Part shown: positions 25,887-34,329 of the stretch, one piece after another
Numbering within the stretch: position 1 is the first letter of the stretch
How the letters are laid out: every line of letters begins with the position of its first letter
Made by a program: the position numbers and the translations under genes
The notes under the pieces: generated by a model
What the model was told of the DNA's origin: nothing
What the model saw: only the letters and a program-made list of their open reading frames with translations
Database searches by the model: none
From: SFEL01 sp963640685
GTDB taxonomy: Bacteria; Bacillota; Clostridia; Christensenellales; CAG-138
Reading direction: 5' to 3'
DNA: 64,000 nucleotides
NCBI GenBank assembly: GCA_963640685.1
Contig: CAVIAA010000003.1
Span: 1 to 64,000 of the forward strand

Positions 25887-27486
25887 AACATTCCCCCTTG
25901 TCTTCGTTTTTACTGTTCAGCTCGTCCACTATTTCCCTCGCCATTGCCTTCAGACGTTTATCGTCTATCTTGCCACTTGCTGTCATTGGGAAATCCTCAA
26001 GCTGAAATACATACTTCGGCACCTTGAAGTTTGCAAGGTAGGTAGCCACATATCTCCGCAGTTTTTCCGGGTCTATCGGCCGTATAGCCTTTACAAAGGC
26101 CGCTACCTCTTCCTGTACGATCGGTGCATCTACACCAACTACCTTTACCATTGATATCGCAGGAGTTGCGTGATGAATACAGTCCTCTATCTCTGTAGGA
26201 GATATATTCTCGCCGGATCGTATTATCATATCATCAGCTCTGCAAATGAAGTGATAATAACCCTTTTCATCCCGGAAGCCCATATCCCCTGTGTGAAGCC
26301 ATCCATCAGCAGTGATCTTTTTGCCGTCATATTCCGGTCGGTTATAATAGCCGTTCATAACAGAAAAAGTTTTTACCTGTATCTCCCCCTGCTCTCCCAC
26401 GGCCGCCTCCCTGTTCTCCCTGCAATGCCATATGCGCATGCTCACCCCCTCCAGCGGCTTGCCTATTGTGCTTACCGTAACGTCAATTGGGTCTCCGTAC
26501 ACCCCCATACACACTATGGGTGAGCATTCTGTCTGTCCATATACCGACAGGTAGTTCGTAAGGTGGAAGGTATTACACACCGCCTCAAAATCATCGCGGC
26601 TTATCTTAGAACCGCCCATCGTACCGGAATAAAACGAGCTCAGGTCATATTTCTCCCTGTCGGGGTGATCCTTGAGTATCAACAGCATTGAAGGTACAGC
26701 ATTAAAAACTGTGCATCTGTACTTTTCGATAGATGCCATTACCTCGACCGGAGAAAACTTGCGCACTATTACCGCGGATATACCGGCGCACATACTGAGT
26801 ATCAGCGCGCACGTCAGGCCGGAGCAGTGGAACATCGGCATTGCTATGAGCATCTTGTCGCGCTGCGTCCAATGCATACCCTTTGCGATTGCTCTGGCAT
26901 CGTTTATTATCCCATAATGAGAAAGCAGCACACCTTTTGCCATCGCTGTGGTTCCGGAGGTAAAGATTATGGTACAGCTATCGTGACAGTCTATATCGCA
27001 CTGAATGTTTGCCAGCAGTGCCTTTTCCTCATCCTTTACCTCCGTTTTTTCAAGCTCTTTAAATTCTTTTTCAATGTGCCAAGATTCCTTGACGGTTTTA
27101 AATTTGGGTGCCATCAAGCTATATATATAGTCATAATCCAGCCCCGCCTTCGCCTCGCCTATGAGCAGGTATCTTATCTCCACCTGGTTGATAAGCGGCC
27201 CCAACTCCATGGCTTTAAGGGAATAGTTGAACAACACCGCTACCGCGCCCAGCTTTTGCAGTGCAAAGTAGCTGCATGCCCAAGCTATAGTGTTCACACC
27301 CCATATGCCGACACGCATACCTTTTCTCACGCCTCTCCCGTAAAAGGACGCGGCCATGGCATCCGATATTCTGTCTACATCTTTCCAAGCATAAGATACA
27401 CCATCGAAAACATAGGCTTCCTTATCGGGATGCTCCGCCGCCTTCTCGTGAAGGCTCTGCGCGATCGTTTTGTTACAAAGTTCCAT
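25873..27486 (-). CDS. AMP-forming acyl-CoA ligase
   Basis: 537 residues from ATG 27486, preferred over 27507 because GGAGGTCG precedes it. It is an ANL-superfamily enzyme: the phosphate loop TIIFTSGTTAMAKGV near residue 180, YGQTECSP near 315, GWLHTGDMG near 400, and the C-terminal catalytic lysine in ASGKIDD. It joins a carboxylic acid to CoA with ATP. As first gene of the ten-gene operon it probably primes the cycle by making the first acyl-CoA that the CoA transferase (29158) then uses, the role of FldL-type ligases. Confidence 0.9.
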   Translation of the reverse strand: MELCNKTIAQSLHEKAAEHPDKEAYVFDGVSYAWKDVDRISDAMAASFYGRGVRKGMRVGIWGVNTIAWACSYFALQKLGAVAVLFNYSLKAMELGPLINQVEIRYLLIGEAKAGLDYDYIYSLMAPKFKTVKESWHIEKEFKELEKTEVKDEEKALLANIQCDIDCHDSCTIIFTSGTTAMAKGVLLSHYGIINDARAIAKGMHWTQRDKMLIAMPMFHCSGLTCALILSMCAGISAVIVRKFSPVEVMASIEKYRCTVFNAVPSMLLILKDHPDREKYDLSSFYSGTMGGSKISRDDFEAVCNTFHLTNYLSVYGQTECSPIVCMGVYGDPIDVTVSTIGKPLEGVSMRIWHCRENREAAVGEQGEIQVKTFSVMNGYYNRPEYDGKKITADGWLHTGDMGFRDEKGYYHFICRADDMIIRSGENISPTEIEDCIHHATPAISMVKVVGVDAPIVQEEVAAFVKAIRPIDPEKLRRYVATYLANFKVPKYVFQLEDFPMTASGKIDDKRLKAMAREIVDELNSKNEDKGECCGNS

Positions 27487-27515
27487 AAACGACCTCCGCT
27501 TAAACAAAGCGTATA

Positions 27516-27535
27516 TGATTGCATTTCTGCAATCA
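27516..27535. promoter_or_regulatory. Perfect palindrome in the leader of the dehydratase operon
   Basis: TGATTGCA-TTTC-TGCAATCA, eight-base arms and a four-base spacer. It lies between the predicted start of transcription (near 27560, minus strand) and the ribosome binding site of the ligase gene. A near copy overlaps the regulator start at 27737-27756, so this is a good operator candidate. Confidence 0.65.
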
Positions 27536-27565
27536 TTTGTAATCCTTTAGGTCAAGTGCGGCACT

Positions 27566-27594
27566 ATACTACACAAACAAATCTAAAAATGCAA
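27566..27594 (-). promoter_or_regulatory. Predicted sigma-A promoter of the dehydratase operon
   Basis: On the minus strand TTGCAT (27594-27589) and TAGTAT (27571-27566), 17-base spacer. No -24/-12 (sigma-54) element is seen here. Confidence 0.6.
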
Positions 27595-27674
27595 GAGGTT
27601 TGTTCAAAATTTGGCAGTTATTTTTAAGCAAAAATCGCTTGTCATAAATTCTTGTGTATTTTTTTGATAAGTAT

Positions 27675-27703
27675 TTGACATTTCCATCCGGGTAGTGTAC
27701 TAT
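27675..27703 (+). promoter_or_regulatory. Predicted sigma-A promoter of the regulator gene
   Basis: TTGACA (27675-27680) and TACTAT (27698-27703), 17-base spacer, 44 bases upstream of the regulator start. Confidence 0.7.
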
Positions 27704-27736
27704 ACTTGCGTAATCCTCATCAAGTGCTTTCGGAGG

Positions 27737-27756
27737 TGATTGCAAAAATGCAACCA
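27737..27756. promoter_or_regulatory. Near-palindrome over the regulator start codon
   Basis: TGATTGCA-AAAA-TGCAACCA differs by one arm base from the perfect palindrome at 27516-27535 and has the same four-base spacer. It covers the end of the GGAGGTGAT ribosome binding site and the ATG. Binding here would block translation or elongation, consistent with autoregulation. Confidence 0.55.
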
Positions 27757-29109
27757 TCACTTTCTACGCTGATCGCTCATGCTGTTGAGCATTCCTACGA
27801 TGGGCTTATGATCGCCGATGGTTCAGGTTACGTTATATACTTCAACGAAGCATATAAACGGTTGACCGATCTTGCCGGCGGTACTATGAAACCCGGCGTA
27901 AATATGCAGGCTCTCGTGGATAAAAACATTATCGACGGCTCAACCTGTATGCAGGCAATATGTACAAAGCGTGTTTCTGTGGACGTCCACAGCACTAAGA
28001 ATGGCACCATAGTTGCCGATTCCTGCCCTATCATGGACGAGAACGGCGATGTTCAGTATGTCATAACTAATGTACTGGACGGTTCGGCATATGCTGACCT
28101 TGCAAAACGCATCGGCCGCGTAGAAAAGAAAATGAATCAGCTTACCAGCCATTTTGCGCTGGCTGCCGGCACTCAGTCAAAGGGTATAATAGCCGTCAGC
28201 AAGGTAAGCCGAGAATGTCTCCGGACAGCAACAGCCATGGCCACCTACAATATGCCGGTATTCATATCCGGCGAGGTCGGAACCGGCAAAAGCATGCTGG
28301 CCCGTTTTATACACGATCACAGCAACCGCAGCGATAAACCTTTTATTCGGATATCTTGCGGTGCTCTGGACGACGCAGCACTTTCGGAGGAAATTTTCGG
28401 CACGCCGGGCAAGCCCGGCAAGATTGCTGAGGCAAACGGTGGAACAATGCTTGTTAGTAATGTTGACGAGTTGTCGCTTACAATGCAGGCAAAGCTTCTC
28501 AGGATGCTGGATACAAATACATACCGAGACCCTGACACTGGTGAAAATGTGAACGTCAATGTAAGGGTGATATGTACCTCCAGCATTCCGCTCAGGTCAC
28601 TTGTAAACGAAAAGAAATTCAGAAGTGACCTTTATTACAAGCTCAGTGTGCTCAACCTTACGGTGCTTCCTCTCAGGGAGCGCAGGGAGGATATATACCC
28701 TACATTCCTCTTTTTCTTGGAGCATTACAACAAAAAGTACAACACCAAGAGGAAGATAAGCGCTGCCAGTATGCAGATATTGGAGGATTATTCCTGGCTC
28801 GGCAATGCAAGAGAAATACGCAATGTGGTAGAAGAAATGGTCATTACAGGCACCGGCGAGTACCTGACCATACCGCAAAAAATACTTGCCGAAGTATACG
28901 GCCATGCCGTAAGCGGCAGTACTGTGTGTTTCGATACTCTTTCCGACTATATGGATAAGCGCGAAAGGGACTATCTCACGAAGGTATACGCCGAGGTAGG
29001 TTCAACTAGAAAACTTGCCGAGGCTTTAGGCGTAAACCATTCAACCGTAATGCGTAAGCTGAAGAAATACGGCATTCACCTGTCCGGAATAAATGGCGAT
29101 GTTGGATAA
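27748..29109 (+). CDS. PAS-AAA-Fis regulator resembling sigma-54 activators but degenerate
   Basis: 453 residues from ATG 27748 (GGAGGTGAT upstream). There is a PAS-like sensor (about 5-115), a linker coil, an AAA+ domain (about 150-375) and a Fis-type HTH at the end (TRKLAEALGVNHSTVMRKLKKYG). Walker A is kept (GEVGTGKS, 175-182). The sigma-54-contacting GAFTGA loop is missing: only five residues separate IFG (ends 218) from GKIAEANGG. The Walker B acids are replaced by Ser237-Asn238. It therefore probably neither hydrolyses ATP normally nor activates sigma-54. It likely controls the divergent dehydratase operon and its own unit. Confidence 0.85.
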   Translation: MQPSLSTLIAHAVEHSYDGLMIADGSGYVIYFNEAYKRLTDLAGGTMKPGVNMQALVDKNIIDGSTCMQAICTKRVSVDVHSTKNGTIVADSCPIMDENGDVQYVITNVLDGSAYADLAKRIGRVEKKMNQLTSHFALAAGTQSKGIIAVSKVSRECLRTATAMATYNMPVFISGEVGTGKSMLARFIHDHSNRSDKPFIRISCGALDDAALSEEIFGTPGKPGKIAEANGGTMLVSNVDELSLTMQAKLLRMLDTNTYRDPDTGENVNVNVRVICTSSIPLRSLVNEKKFRSDLYYKLSVLNLTVLPLRERREDIYPTFLFFLEHYNKKYNTKRKISAASMQILEDYSWLGNAREIRNVVEEMVITGTGEYLTIPQKILAEVYGHAVSGSTVCFDTLSDYMDKRERDYLTKVYAEVGSTRKLAEALGVNHSTVMRKLKKYGIHLSGINGDVG

Positions 29110-29157
29110 GGAACACACCTTCGCTATCACAGAACGCAAAACAGAAAGGACAGTTTT

Positions 29158-30393
29158 ATGACAAAGAACCCCTACAATCTTCTTGATGGCGTGCGCGTAG
29201 TCGAGCTGACTACCTATGTGGCAGCGCCGGCAGCCGGCAGAATACTGGCCGACTGGGGCGCCGAGTGCATCAAGGTTGAGGCGCCCCCAAGGGGCGACAC
29301 CACACGTTTTGCAGTACCGCTTCCCGGTATGCGTCCGCTCGCCTACGGTATACATAATGCAAACAAGCACAGCATTTGCCTGAACCTCAAGGCCCCCGAT
29401 GGCCTGGAGGCCATGCACAAGCTTCTCGCTACTGCCGATGTATTTCTCACCAACACCCGTACCAGTGCACTGAAAAAAATCGGCATGGACTATGAAACGC
29501 TCTCCGCAATGTATCCCAAGCTCATATGGGCTCAGATAACCGGCTTTGGTGAAACGGGTTCCATGGCCAACGACGCAGGCTTTGATAACACCTGTTTCTG
29601 GGCTTTTGGTGGTGCCATGTACGCCACTATGGAAAAGAATACTTCCCCTATGATTCCCCTCTCCGCCTTTGCCGATAATATGACCGCCTGCACGATGGCC
29701 GGCGCCATATGTGCCGCAGTCGTAAAGCAGCGTGCTACCGGTGAGGGCAGCAAGGTTGGTGTCTCCCTTTATGGTCAGGCCGTATGGGGACTTTCCGATC
29801 CTTTTGTTTCTATACAGTGCTCTGATTTGGATCAGTACCCCAAGAGCCGTCTCCAGAACACTCCACTCAACAACACCTACGAGTGCAAGGACGGCAAGTG
29901 GATAATGGTGTGCTGCCATGAATACGAGAGATATTTTCCCTTGTTCATGAAGATATTCAAGCGTGACGAGCTCATCAACGACCCTGTGCTCAGCACCTTT
30001 AACGGTGGCAATGCCCATAGCCAGACCGTCATAGGCATAGTTGCCGATGGCTTTAAGATGTTTACTCGCGACGAGGCTGACCAAGCGCTCCGTGAGAATG
30101 ACATCCCACACGCGATACTCACCAACGTTCCTGAGGTTCTCGAATCAAAGCAGGCATGGGACAACCTCTATCTGCGCCACTACAAGAACGCAGAGGGAGA
30201 GGATTTCGTAGAAGCTCAGACTCCCGCAAAGTTCGGCGGCGTTACCGAACCCCCAAGGGCTGATGCTCCTTCTCTCGGCCAAGATACCTCGTTCTACCTA
30301 AAGGAGTTAGGCTATTCAGAAGAAAACATAAAGAAGCTGCTGGATGAAGGCACCGCAATGGAGACTGACCTCCAGTATTTCAATCTCAAGTAA
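29158..30393 (+). CDS. Class III (CaiB/FldA/HadA-type) CoA transferase
   Basis: 411 residues with the family pattern: GVRVVELTTYVAAPAAGRILADWGAE at the N-terminus, KVEAPPRGD near 40 and an aspartate in ADNMTA (Asp173) at the position of the catalytic nucleophile. It starts at ATG 29158 with AAAGGA upstream and is 48 bases after the regulator, so it is likely in the same transcript. It should move CoA from the pathway product to a 2-hydroxy acid, the role of FldA (aryl-lactates) or HadA (2-hydroxyisocaproate). Which substrate applies is not known. Confidence 0.88.
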   Translation: MTKNPYNLLDGVRVVELTTYVAAPAAGRILADWGAECIKVEAPPRGDTTRFAVPLPGMRPLAYGIHNANKHSICLNLKAPDGLEAMHKLLATADVFLTNTRTSALKKIGMDYETLSAMYPKLIWAQITGFGETGSMANDAGFDNTCFWAFGGAMYATMEKNTSPMIPLSAFADNMTACTMAGAICAAVVKQRATGEGSKVGVSLYGQAVWGLSDPFVSIQCSDLDQYPKSRLQNTPLNNTYECKDGKWIMVCCHEYERYFPLFMKIFKRDELINDPVLSTFNGGNAHSQTVIGIVADGFKMFTRDEADQALRENDIPHAILTNVPEVLESKQAWDNLYLRHYKNAEGEDFVEAQTPAKFGGVTEPPRADAPSLGQDTSFYLKELGYSEENIKKLLDEGTAMETDLQYFNLK

Positions 30394-30442
30394 CGTTATT
30401 AACCGTAAAAATTACTATTTACCATTTGATAGGAGATTAATT

Positions 30443-31612
30443 ATGGATAACAAAAATAAGGTATCGTTCGGTGCGATTTTGGCAATATCTGCCACTTGGT
30501 TCTCTATACACGCAGGCGGCGGTTTTGCCTCCGGAAGCCAAACAATGGGCTTCCTTACCCGTTTTGGTTATCATGCGATATGGACCCCCATTCTAGTGGT
30601 CGTACTAATTGCTTGGGCCTATCGTGAGTTGCTCATACTCGGCAAGAATAATAACATCTATAACTTCCGTCAGCTTACCGATAAGTTGTACCATCCTTAT
30701 GAAAAGGTACTCTCTCCCGTATACGAAGTAGCCTTTAATATCGCGAACATTATGGCCATAGCTTCCTGCGTAGCGGGCGGCGCAACAGTATTTCAGACCT
30801 ACTTTGGCCTCAATTATTACGTTGGCATCGTACTCGTCGGTCTTGTAATGCTGCTGCTGTGCATCTACGGCCGCAAGGTAGTTACCGCAGCCGGCACGGT
30901 ACTTGCCGTCCTGATTTTTGTTTGCATGCTGATTATCTGCTTTACCGCCATATTCAACGGCAATGCCCATCTTGGTCAGTGGATGTCTTCCGAGCAAGCC
31001 AACTCCTCCAACTTCGGTTATATCCTGTTAAAGGTATTCTCCTATGCCGGCTTCCAGTGTTGGGGTCCCGTCGGCGGCATCCTCGGTATATCCACAGTTC
31101 TTCGCACCGATAAGAATATCGATAAGATGTTGTTCTACGGTATTATAATTAACTCCATAATGCTTTGGTTCACCAACTTCGTGATGATGTGCTACATGCC
31201 CGAATGCACTGAATCCGCTCTGCCCCTGCTCTGGGTCTGCCAGTCCACCGGTTCTGCTGCAGTATCCATCTGCTACGTTATCGCCCTGATGTCCGCTTAT
31301 ATTTCCACTGGCGTCGGCGTTATCTACGGTCTGGTACTTCGTTACTCCCCCATGCTCGATAAGAAGATGCCCAACTCCAAGAAGACTACCCACAACACTA
31401 TCGTTGCCGTGTTCTTCATCGTGCTGACCGTTTTGGCATCCACCATCGGCCTCACCAACATCATCAATTATGGTTTTGGCTATATGGGTTATGTCGGTAT
31501 CATTCTGATTTGGCTGCCCGCCGTTATCGCCGGAACTATCAAAAACCGTGCATTCAAAAAGGCAAACCCCGGCTTTGACGAAAAGAACCTTTCTACTGAG
31601 ATCGACAACTAA
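30443..31612 (+). CDS. YkvI family membrane protein, likely carrier
   Basis: 389 residues from ATG 30443, where AGGAGATTA precedes; the frame is open further upstream into the previous gene. About ten to eleven membrane segments with an N-terminal ISATWFSIHAGGGFASGSQ segment, where unwound glycine-rich residues resemble the first helix of LeuT-fold carriers. This fits YkvI-type membrane proteins, whose substrates are not established. Its position suggests uptake of an amino acid or keto/hydroxy acid that feeds the dehydratase pathway. Confidence 0.75.
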   Translation: MDNKNKVSFGAILAISATWFSIHAGGGFASGSQTMGFLTRFGYHAIWTPILVVVLIAWAYRELLILGKNNNIYNFRQLTDKLYHPYEKVLSPVYEVAFNIANIMAIASCVAGGATVFQTYFGLNYYVGIVLVGLVMLLLCIYGRKVVTAAGTVLAVLIFVCMLIICFTAIFNGNAHLGQWMSSEQANSSNFGYILLKVFSYAGFQCWGPVGGILGISTVLRTDKNIDKMLFYGIIINSIMLWFTNFVMMCYMPECTESALPLLWVCQSTGSAAVSICYVIALMSAYISTGVGVIYGLVLRYSPMLDKKMPNSKKTTHNTIVAVFFIVLTVLASTIGLTNIINYGFGYMGYVGIILIWLPAVIAGTIKNRAFKKANPGFDEKNLSTEIDN

Positions 31613-31714
31613 ACTAGTATACGGATTTAAATAACAAGGTGCAACTTTCGGCTGAGGCGCTTTGCTTCCATAAAAAAATAAGTGTGCAGCATCCATGCCG
31701 CACCAAACCATCAG

Positions 31715-31743
31715 AAAACCCCCGGCATTCGCTGGGGGTTTTG
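31715..31743 (+). terminator. Terminator after the YkvI gene, active on both strands
   Basis: AAAACCCCC pairs with GGGGGTTTT (nine base pairs). It lies between the convergent YkvI and DUF308 genes. A second weaker stem (GATCCC/GGGATC near 31750-31776) follows, with a T-rich plus-strand tail. Confidence 0.8.
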
Positions 31744-31791
31744 TGATCTGATCCCACCGGTGTATCCGGGGGATCGCGTTCTTTTTGTTTT

Positions 31792-32334
31792 TTATTTCAG
31801 CCTGCAATAGCAGTCTATCGCGAATATCACCGCGTCCAGCCCAAGCAGCATAAGGTCTATACCTATGAGCATGCCCAGCGTTGCGGCGGAGGCCGCGGGG
31901 TTAAACAGCAGTATAACGCCCAGCACGAGGCCGACCGCGTTTGAAACGAGGGCAAGCCAGAAGCTCGCCTCGCCAGCAAGGCAGCGAACCATATTCAGGT
32001 GGGCAAGGCGGGCTATGCAGTGGGCAATTATAAACGCCGGAAAGAGCACCAGCATGGCCCCTGTGCCAACGCCGGGATGGGCTATCAGCACAAGACCCAG
32101 CATTATGGATATTATGCCGGATGTCAACGATACCGCGGGTCTCAATCCGGTGTGCCGCTCAAGGCGTATGTAAAACATTACATCGGCAAGGCCGGTGACC
32201 GCGGCGATCATGCCGACTATGACCGTAAGGCTGTTGAGCACCTGCTCTGTGCGCAGCATCGTTGCAACGCCGAGCATTACCAGCAGCACGCCCTCCAGCA
32301 GCTCTATGCAAATATATCTGTGTTCAGAGCTCAT
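31792..32334 (-). CDS. DUF308 (HdeD-like) membrane protein
   Basis: 180 residues with six membrane segments arranged as three repeated hairpins (GIISIMLGLVLIAHPGVG and AVGLVLGVILLFNPAAS are typical). HdeD of E. coli is linked to acid resistance; the role here is not known. Its ATG overlaps the ftsH stop by four bases, so it is translated with ftsH and may be part of membrane stress handling. Confidence 0.82.
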   Translation of the reverse strand: MSSEHRYICIELLEGVLLVMLGVATMLRTEQVLNSLTVIVGMIAAVTGLADVMFYIRLERHTGLRPAVSLTSGIISIMLGLVLIAHPGVGTGAMLVLFPAFIIAHCIARLAHLNMVRCLAGEASFWLALVSNAVGLVLGVILLFNPAASAATLGMLIGIDLMLLGLDAVIFAIDCYCRLK

Positions 32335-34160
32335 ACCGCCGCCTCCTTAAAGCCGTTCAATATACCCATAAATTCCTCGCCGGTGATGGTTTCCTTCTCG
32401 GTAAGGTACTGCGCCAGCTTATCCAGCTTTTCTCTGTTATCCCGAAGCAGGCTCAGCGCCTTCTCGTGCTGCCGCTTTATTATGTCCGTCACCTTCTGGT
32501 CGATAACCCGCTGCGTATCCGCAGAGCAGCTCAGCGAGGTGTCCCCGCCTAGGTACTGGTTGGTCACCGTCTCCATCGCGACCATGCCGAACTCATCGCT
32601 CATGCCGTAGCGGGTTATCATTGCGCGGGCGAGCTTTGTCGCCTGCTCAATGTCGTTTGATGCGCCTGTGGTTATCTCGTTGAACGCGACCTCCTCCGCG
32701 GCTCGCCCGCCCGTAAGCGTAGCTATCTTGTTTTCCAGCTCCTCCTTCGAAAGGAGATACCTGTCGTTTTCCTCAACCTGCATAGTGTATCCCAGCGCGC
32801 CGGAGGTACGGGGGATTATGGTTATCTTCTGCACAGGCGCGGAATTGGACTGAAGCGCCGCGACCAGCGCGTGGCCTATCTCGTGGTAGGCAACGATACT
32901 GCGCTCCTTATCCGAAAGCACGGCGTTCTTCTTCTGGTATCCCGCTATTACCACCTCAACGCTCTCCTCAAGGTCGGCCTGCGAAACCGTTTTTCTGCCG
33001 CTGCGAACCGCCCTGAGCGCGCCCTCGTTGATCATATTCGCAAGCTCTGCGCCGGATGCGCCGGAGGTCATTCTGGCAATGACGTGATAGTCCACGTCCG
33101 GCTCCGCCTTTATCTTGCGGGCGTGTACCTTTAATATGGCCTCCCTGCCGTTAAGGTCGGGCAGCTCGACCGGTATCCGCCTGTCAAAGCGGCCTGGGCG
33201 GGTCAGCGCCGGGTCGAGCGACTCCGGCCTGTTCGTTGCAGCAAGTATTATTACGCCGTTGTTGCCGTCAAAGCCGTCCATCTCGGTCAAAAGCTGGTTC
33301 AGCGTCTGCTCCCTCTCGTCGTTTCCGCCGAACTGGCCGTCTCTCTTTTTGCCGATTGCGTCTATCTCGTCGATAAATACTATGCAGGGCGCCTTCTGCT
33401 TTGCCTGCTCAAAAAGGTCGCGAACCTTGGATGCGCCCATTCCAACGAACATCTCGACAAATTCCGAGCCGGATATCGAGAAGAACGGAACGTTGGATTC
33501 ACCCGCAACTGCCTTTGCAAGCATGGTCTTTCCGGTGCCCGGAGGGCCGACGAGCAGCAGCCCCTTAGGCATGGATGCGCCGACCTCGCTGTATTTCGTT
33601 GGGTCGTGCAGGTAGTCGACTACCTCCGCAAGGCTTTCCTTCGCCTCGTCCTCGCCCGCAACGTCGTCAAAGTGTATGCCCTCGGTGGACTGAATGTATA
33701 TCTTGGCGTTGCTCTTACCCATTCCGCCGAACATCAGCGAATCCTTGCCGCCGGCCTGGCTGAGCAGCCGCTTTGAGAGGTACTGGCCGAGCGCTACGAA
33801 GAGTATTATCGGCAGCACGCCGGTGATGAGATAGCTCACGAGCGGGCTCACGGTCTTTTCTATCGTCCGGTCAAATTGCGCGCCGGATTCATACAGCCTC
33901 TCGGTGAGATCCGGGTCGTCCATCGCGCTGGTATAGTATACATTGTCGTCCTTGTCGGTAAAGGTGATCTCATCGGTGTTCACCTGAACCTTGTTTACCT
34001 CCTTGTTTTCCACCATGCGCATAAAGGTGCCGTAATCCACCTCCTTGACAGGATCATCAAGGAACATGGGTGCAATAAATGCATTAAACAGCACAACGCA
34101 CAGCAGCACGATGCTGTAATAGAACAGCAGCGGCTTTTTAGGCGGCTTTGCTTCTTTCAT
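32331..34160 (-). CDS. ftsH: ATP-dependent zinc metalloprotease FtsH
   Basis: 609 residues from ATG 34160 (GGGAG upstream). Two membrane segments (about 11-33 and 105-128) flank a short outside domain. The AAA+ domain has Walker A GPPGTGKT (205-212), Walker B FIDEID (about 262-267) and the arginine finger region RPGRFDRR. The peptidase has the zinc motif HEIGH (426-430). FtsH degrades misassembled membrane proteins and some regulators. The protein appears complete. Confidence 0.95.
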   Translation of the reverse strand: MKEAKPPKKPLLFYYSIVLLCVVLFNAFIAPMFLDDPVKEVDYGTFMRMVENKEVNKVQVNTDEITFTDKDDNVYYTSAMDDPDLTERLYESGAQFDRTIEKTVSPLVSYLITGVLPIILFVALGQYLSKRLLSQAGGKDSLMFGGMGKSNAKIYIQSTEGIHFDDVAGEDEAKESLAEVVDYLHDPTKYSEVGASMPKGLLLVGPPGTGKTMLAKAVAGESNVPFFSISGSEFVEMFVGMGASKVRDLFEQAKQKAPCIVFIDEIDAIGKKRDGQFGGNDEREQTLNQLLTEMDGFDGNNGVIILAATNRPESLDPALTRPGRFDRRIPVELPDLNGREAILKVHARKIKAEPDVDYHVIARMTSGASGAELANMINEGALRAVRSGRKTVSQADLEESVEVVIAGYQKKNAVLSDKERSIVAYHEIGHALVAALQSNSAPVQKITIIPRTSGALGYTMQVEENDRYLLSKEELENKIATLTGGRAAEEVAFNEITTGASNDIEQATKLARAMITRYGMSDEFGMVAMETVTNQYLGGDTSLSCSADTQRVIDQKVTDIIKRQHEKALSLLRDNREKLDKLAQYLTEKETITGEEFMGILNGFKEAAV

Positions 34161-34211
34161 TTTTTCACTCCCTTTAAGTATAAATTCTATATAAACACTT
34201 CTAATATTTAA

Positions 34212-34240
34212 AGTATAGTGCGGCGGTTTTGCTTTGTCCA
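34212..34240 (-). promoter_or_regulatory. Predicted promoter of ftsH
   Basis: On the minus strand TGGACA (34240-34235) and TATACT (34217-34212), 17-base spacer. Confidence 0.6.
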
Positions 34241-34279
34241 TTGAGCCGGCGCAGTTTTCACCTTTATTTTTCAATCCCC

Positions 34280-34320
34280 AAAATAAAAAGCACGCACAGC
34301 CGGGGCGGGCTGCGCATGCC
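34280..34320 (-). terminator. Terminator of the hydrogenase gene
   Basis: A twelve-base-pair stem, GCATGCGCAGCC with GGCTGTGCGTGC, is followed on the minus strand by TTTTTATTTT. Confidence 0.9.
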
Positions 34321-34329
34321 GCTTGGTAT

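Noticed and set aside
27487..27747. Search for a -24/-12 sigma-54 promoter because the regulator resembles a sigma-54 activator
   Set aside because: No TGGCAC-N5-TTGC-like element is present; both sides show sigma-A boxes with 17-base spacers.
29041..30111. 356-residue minus-strand frame opposite the CoA transferase
   Set aside because: Antisense to a clear class III CoA transferase; no ribosome site or motif.
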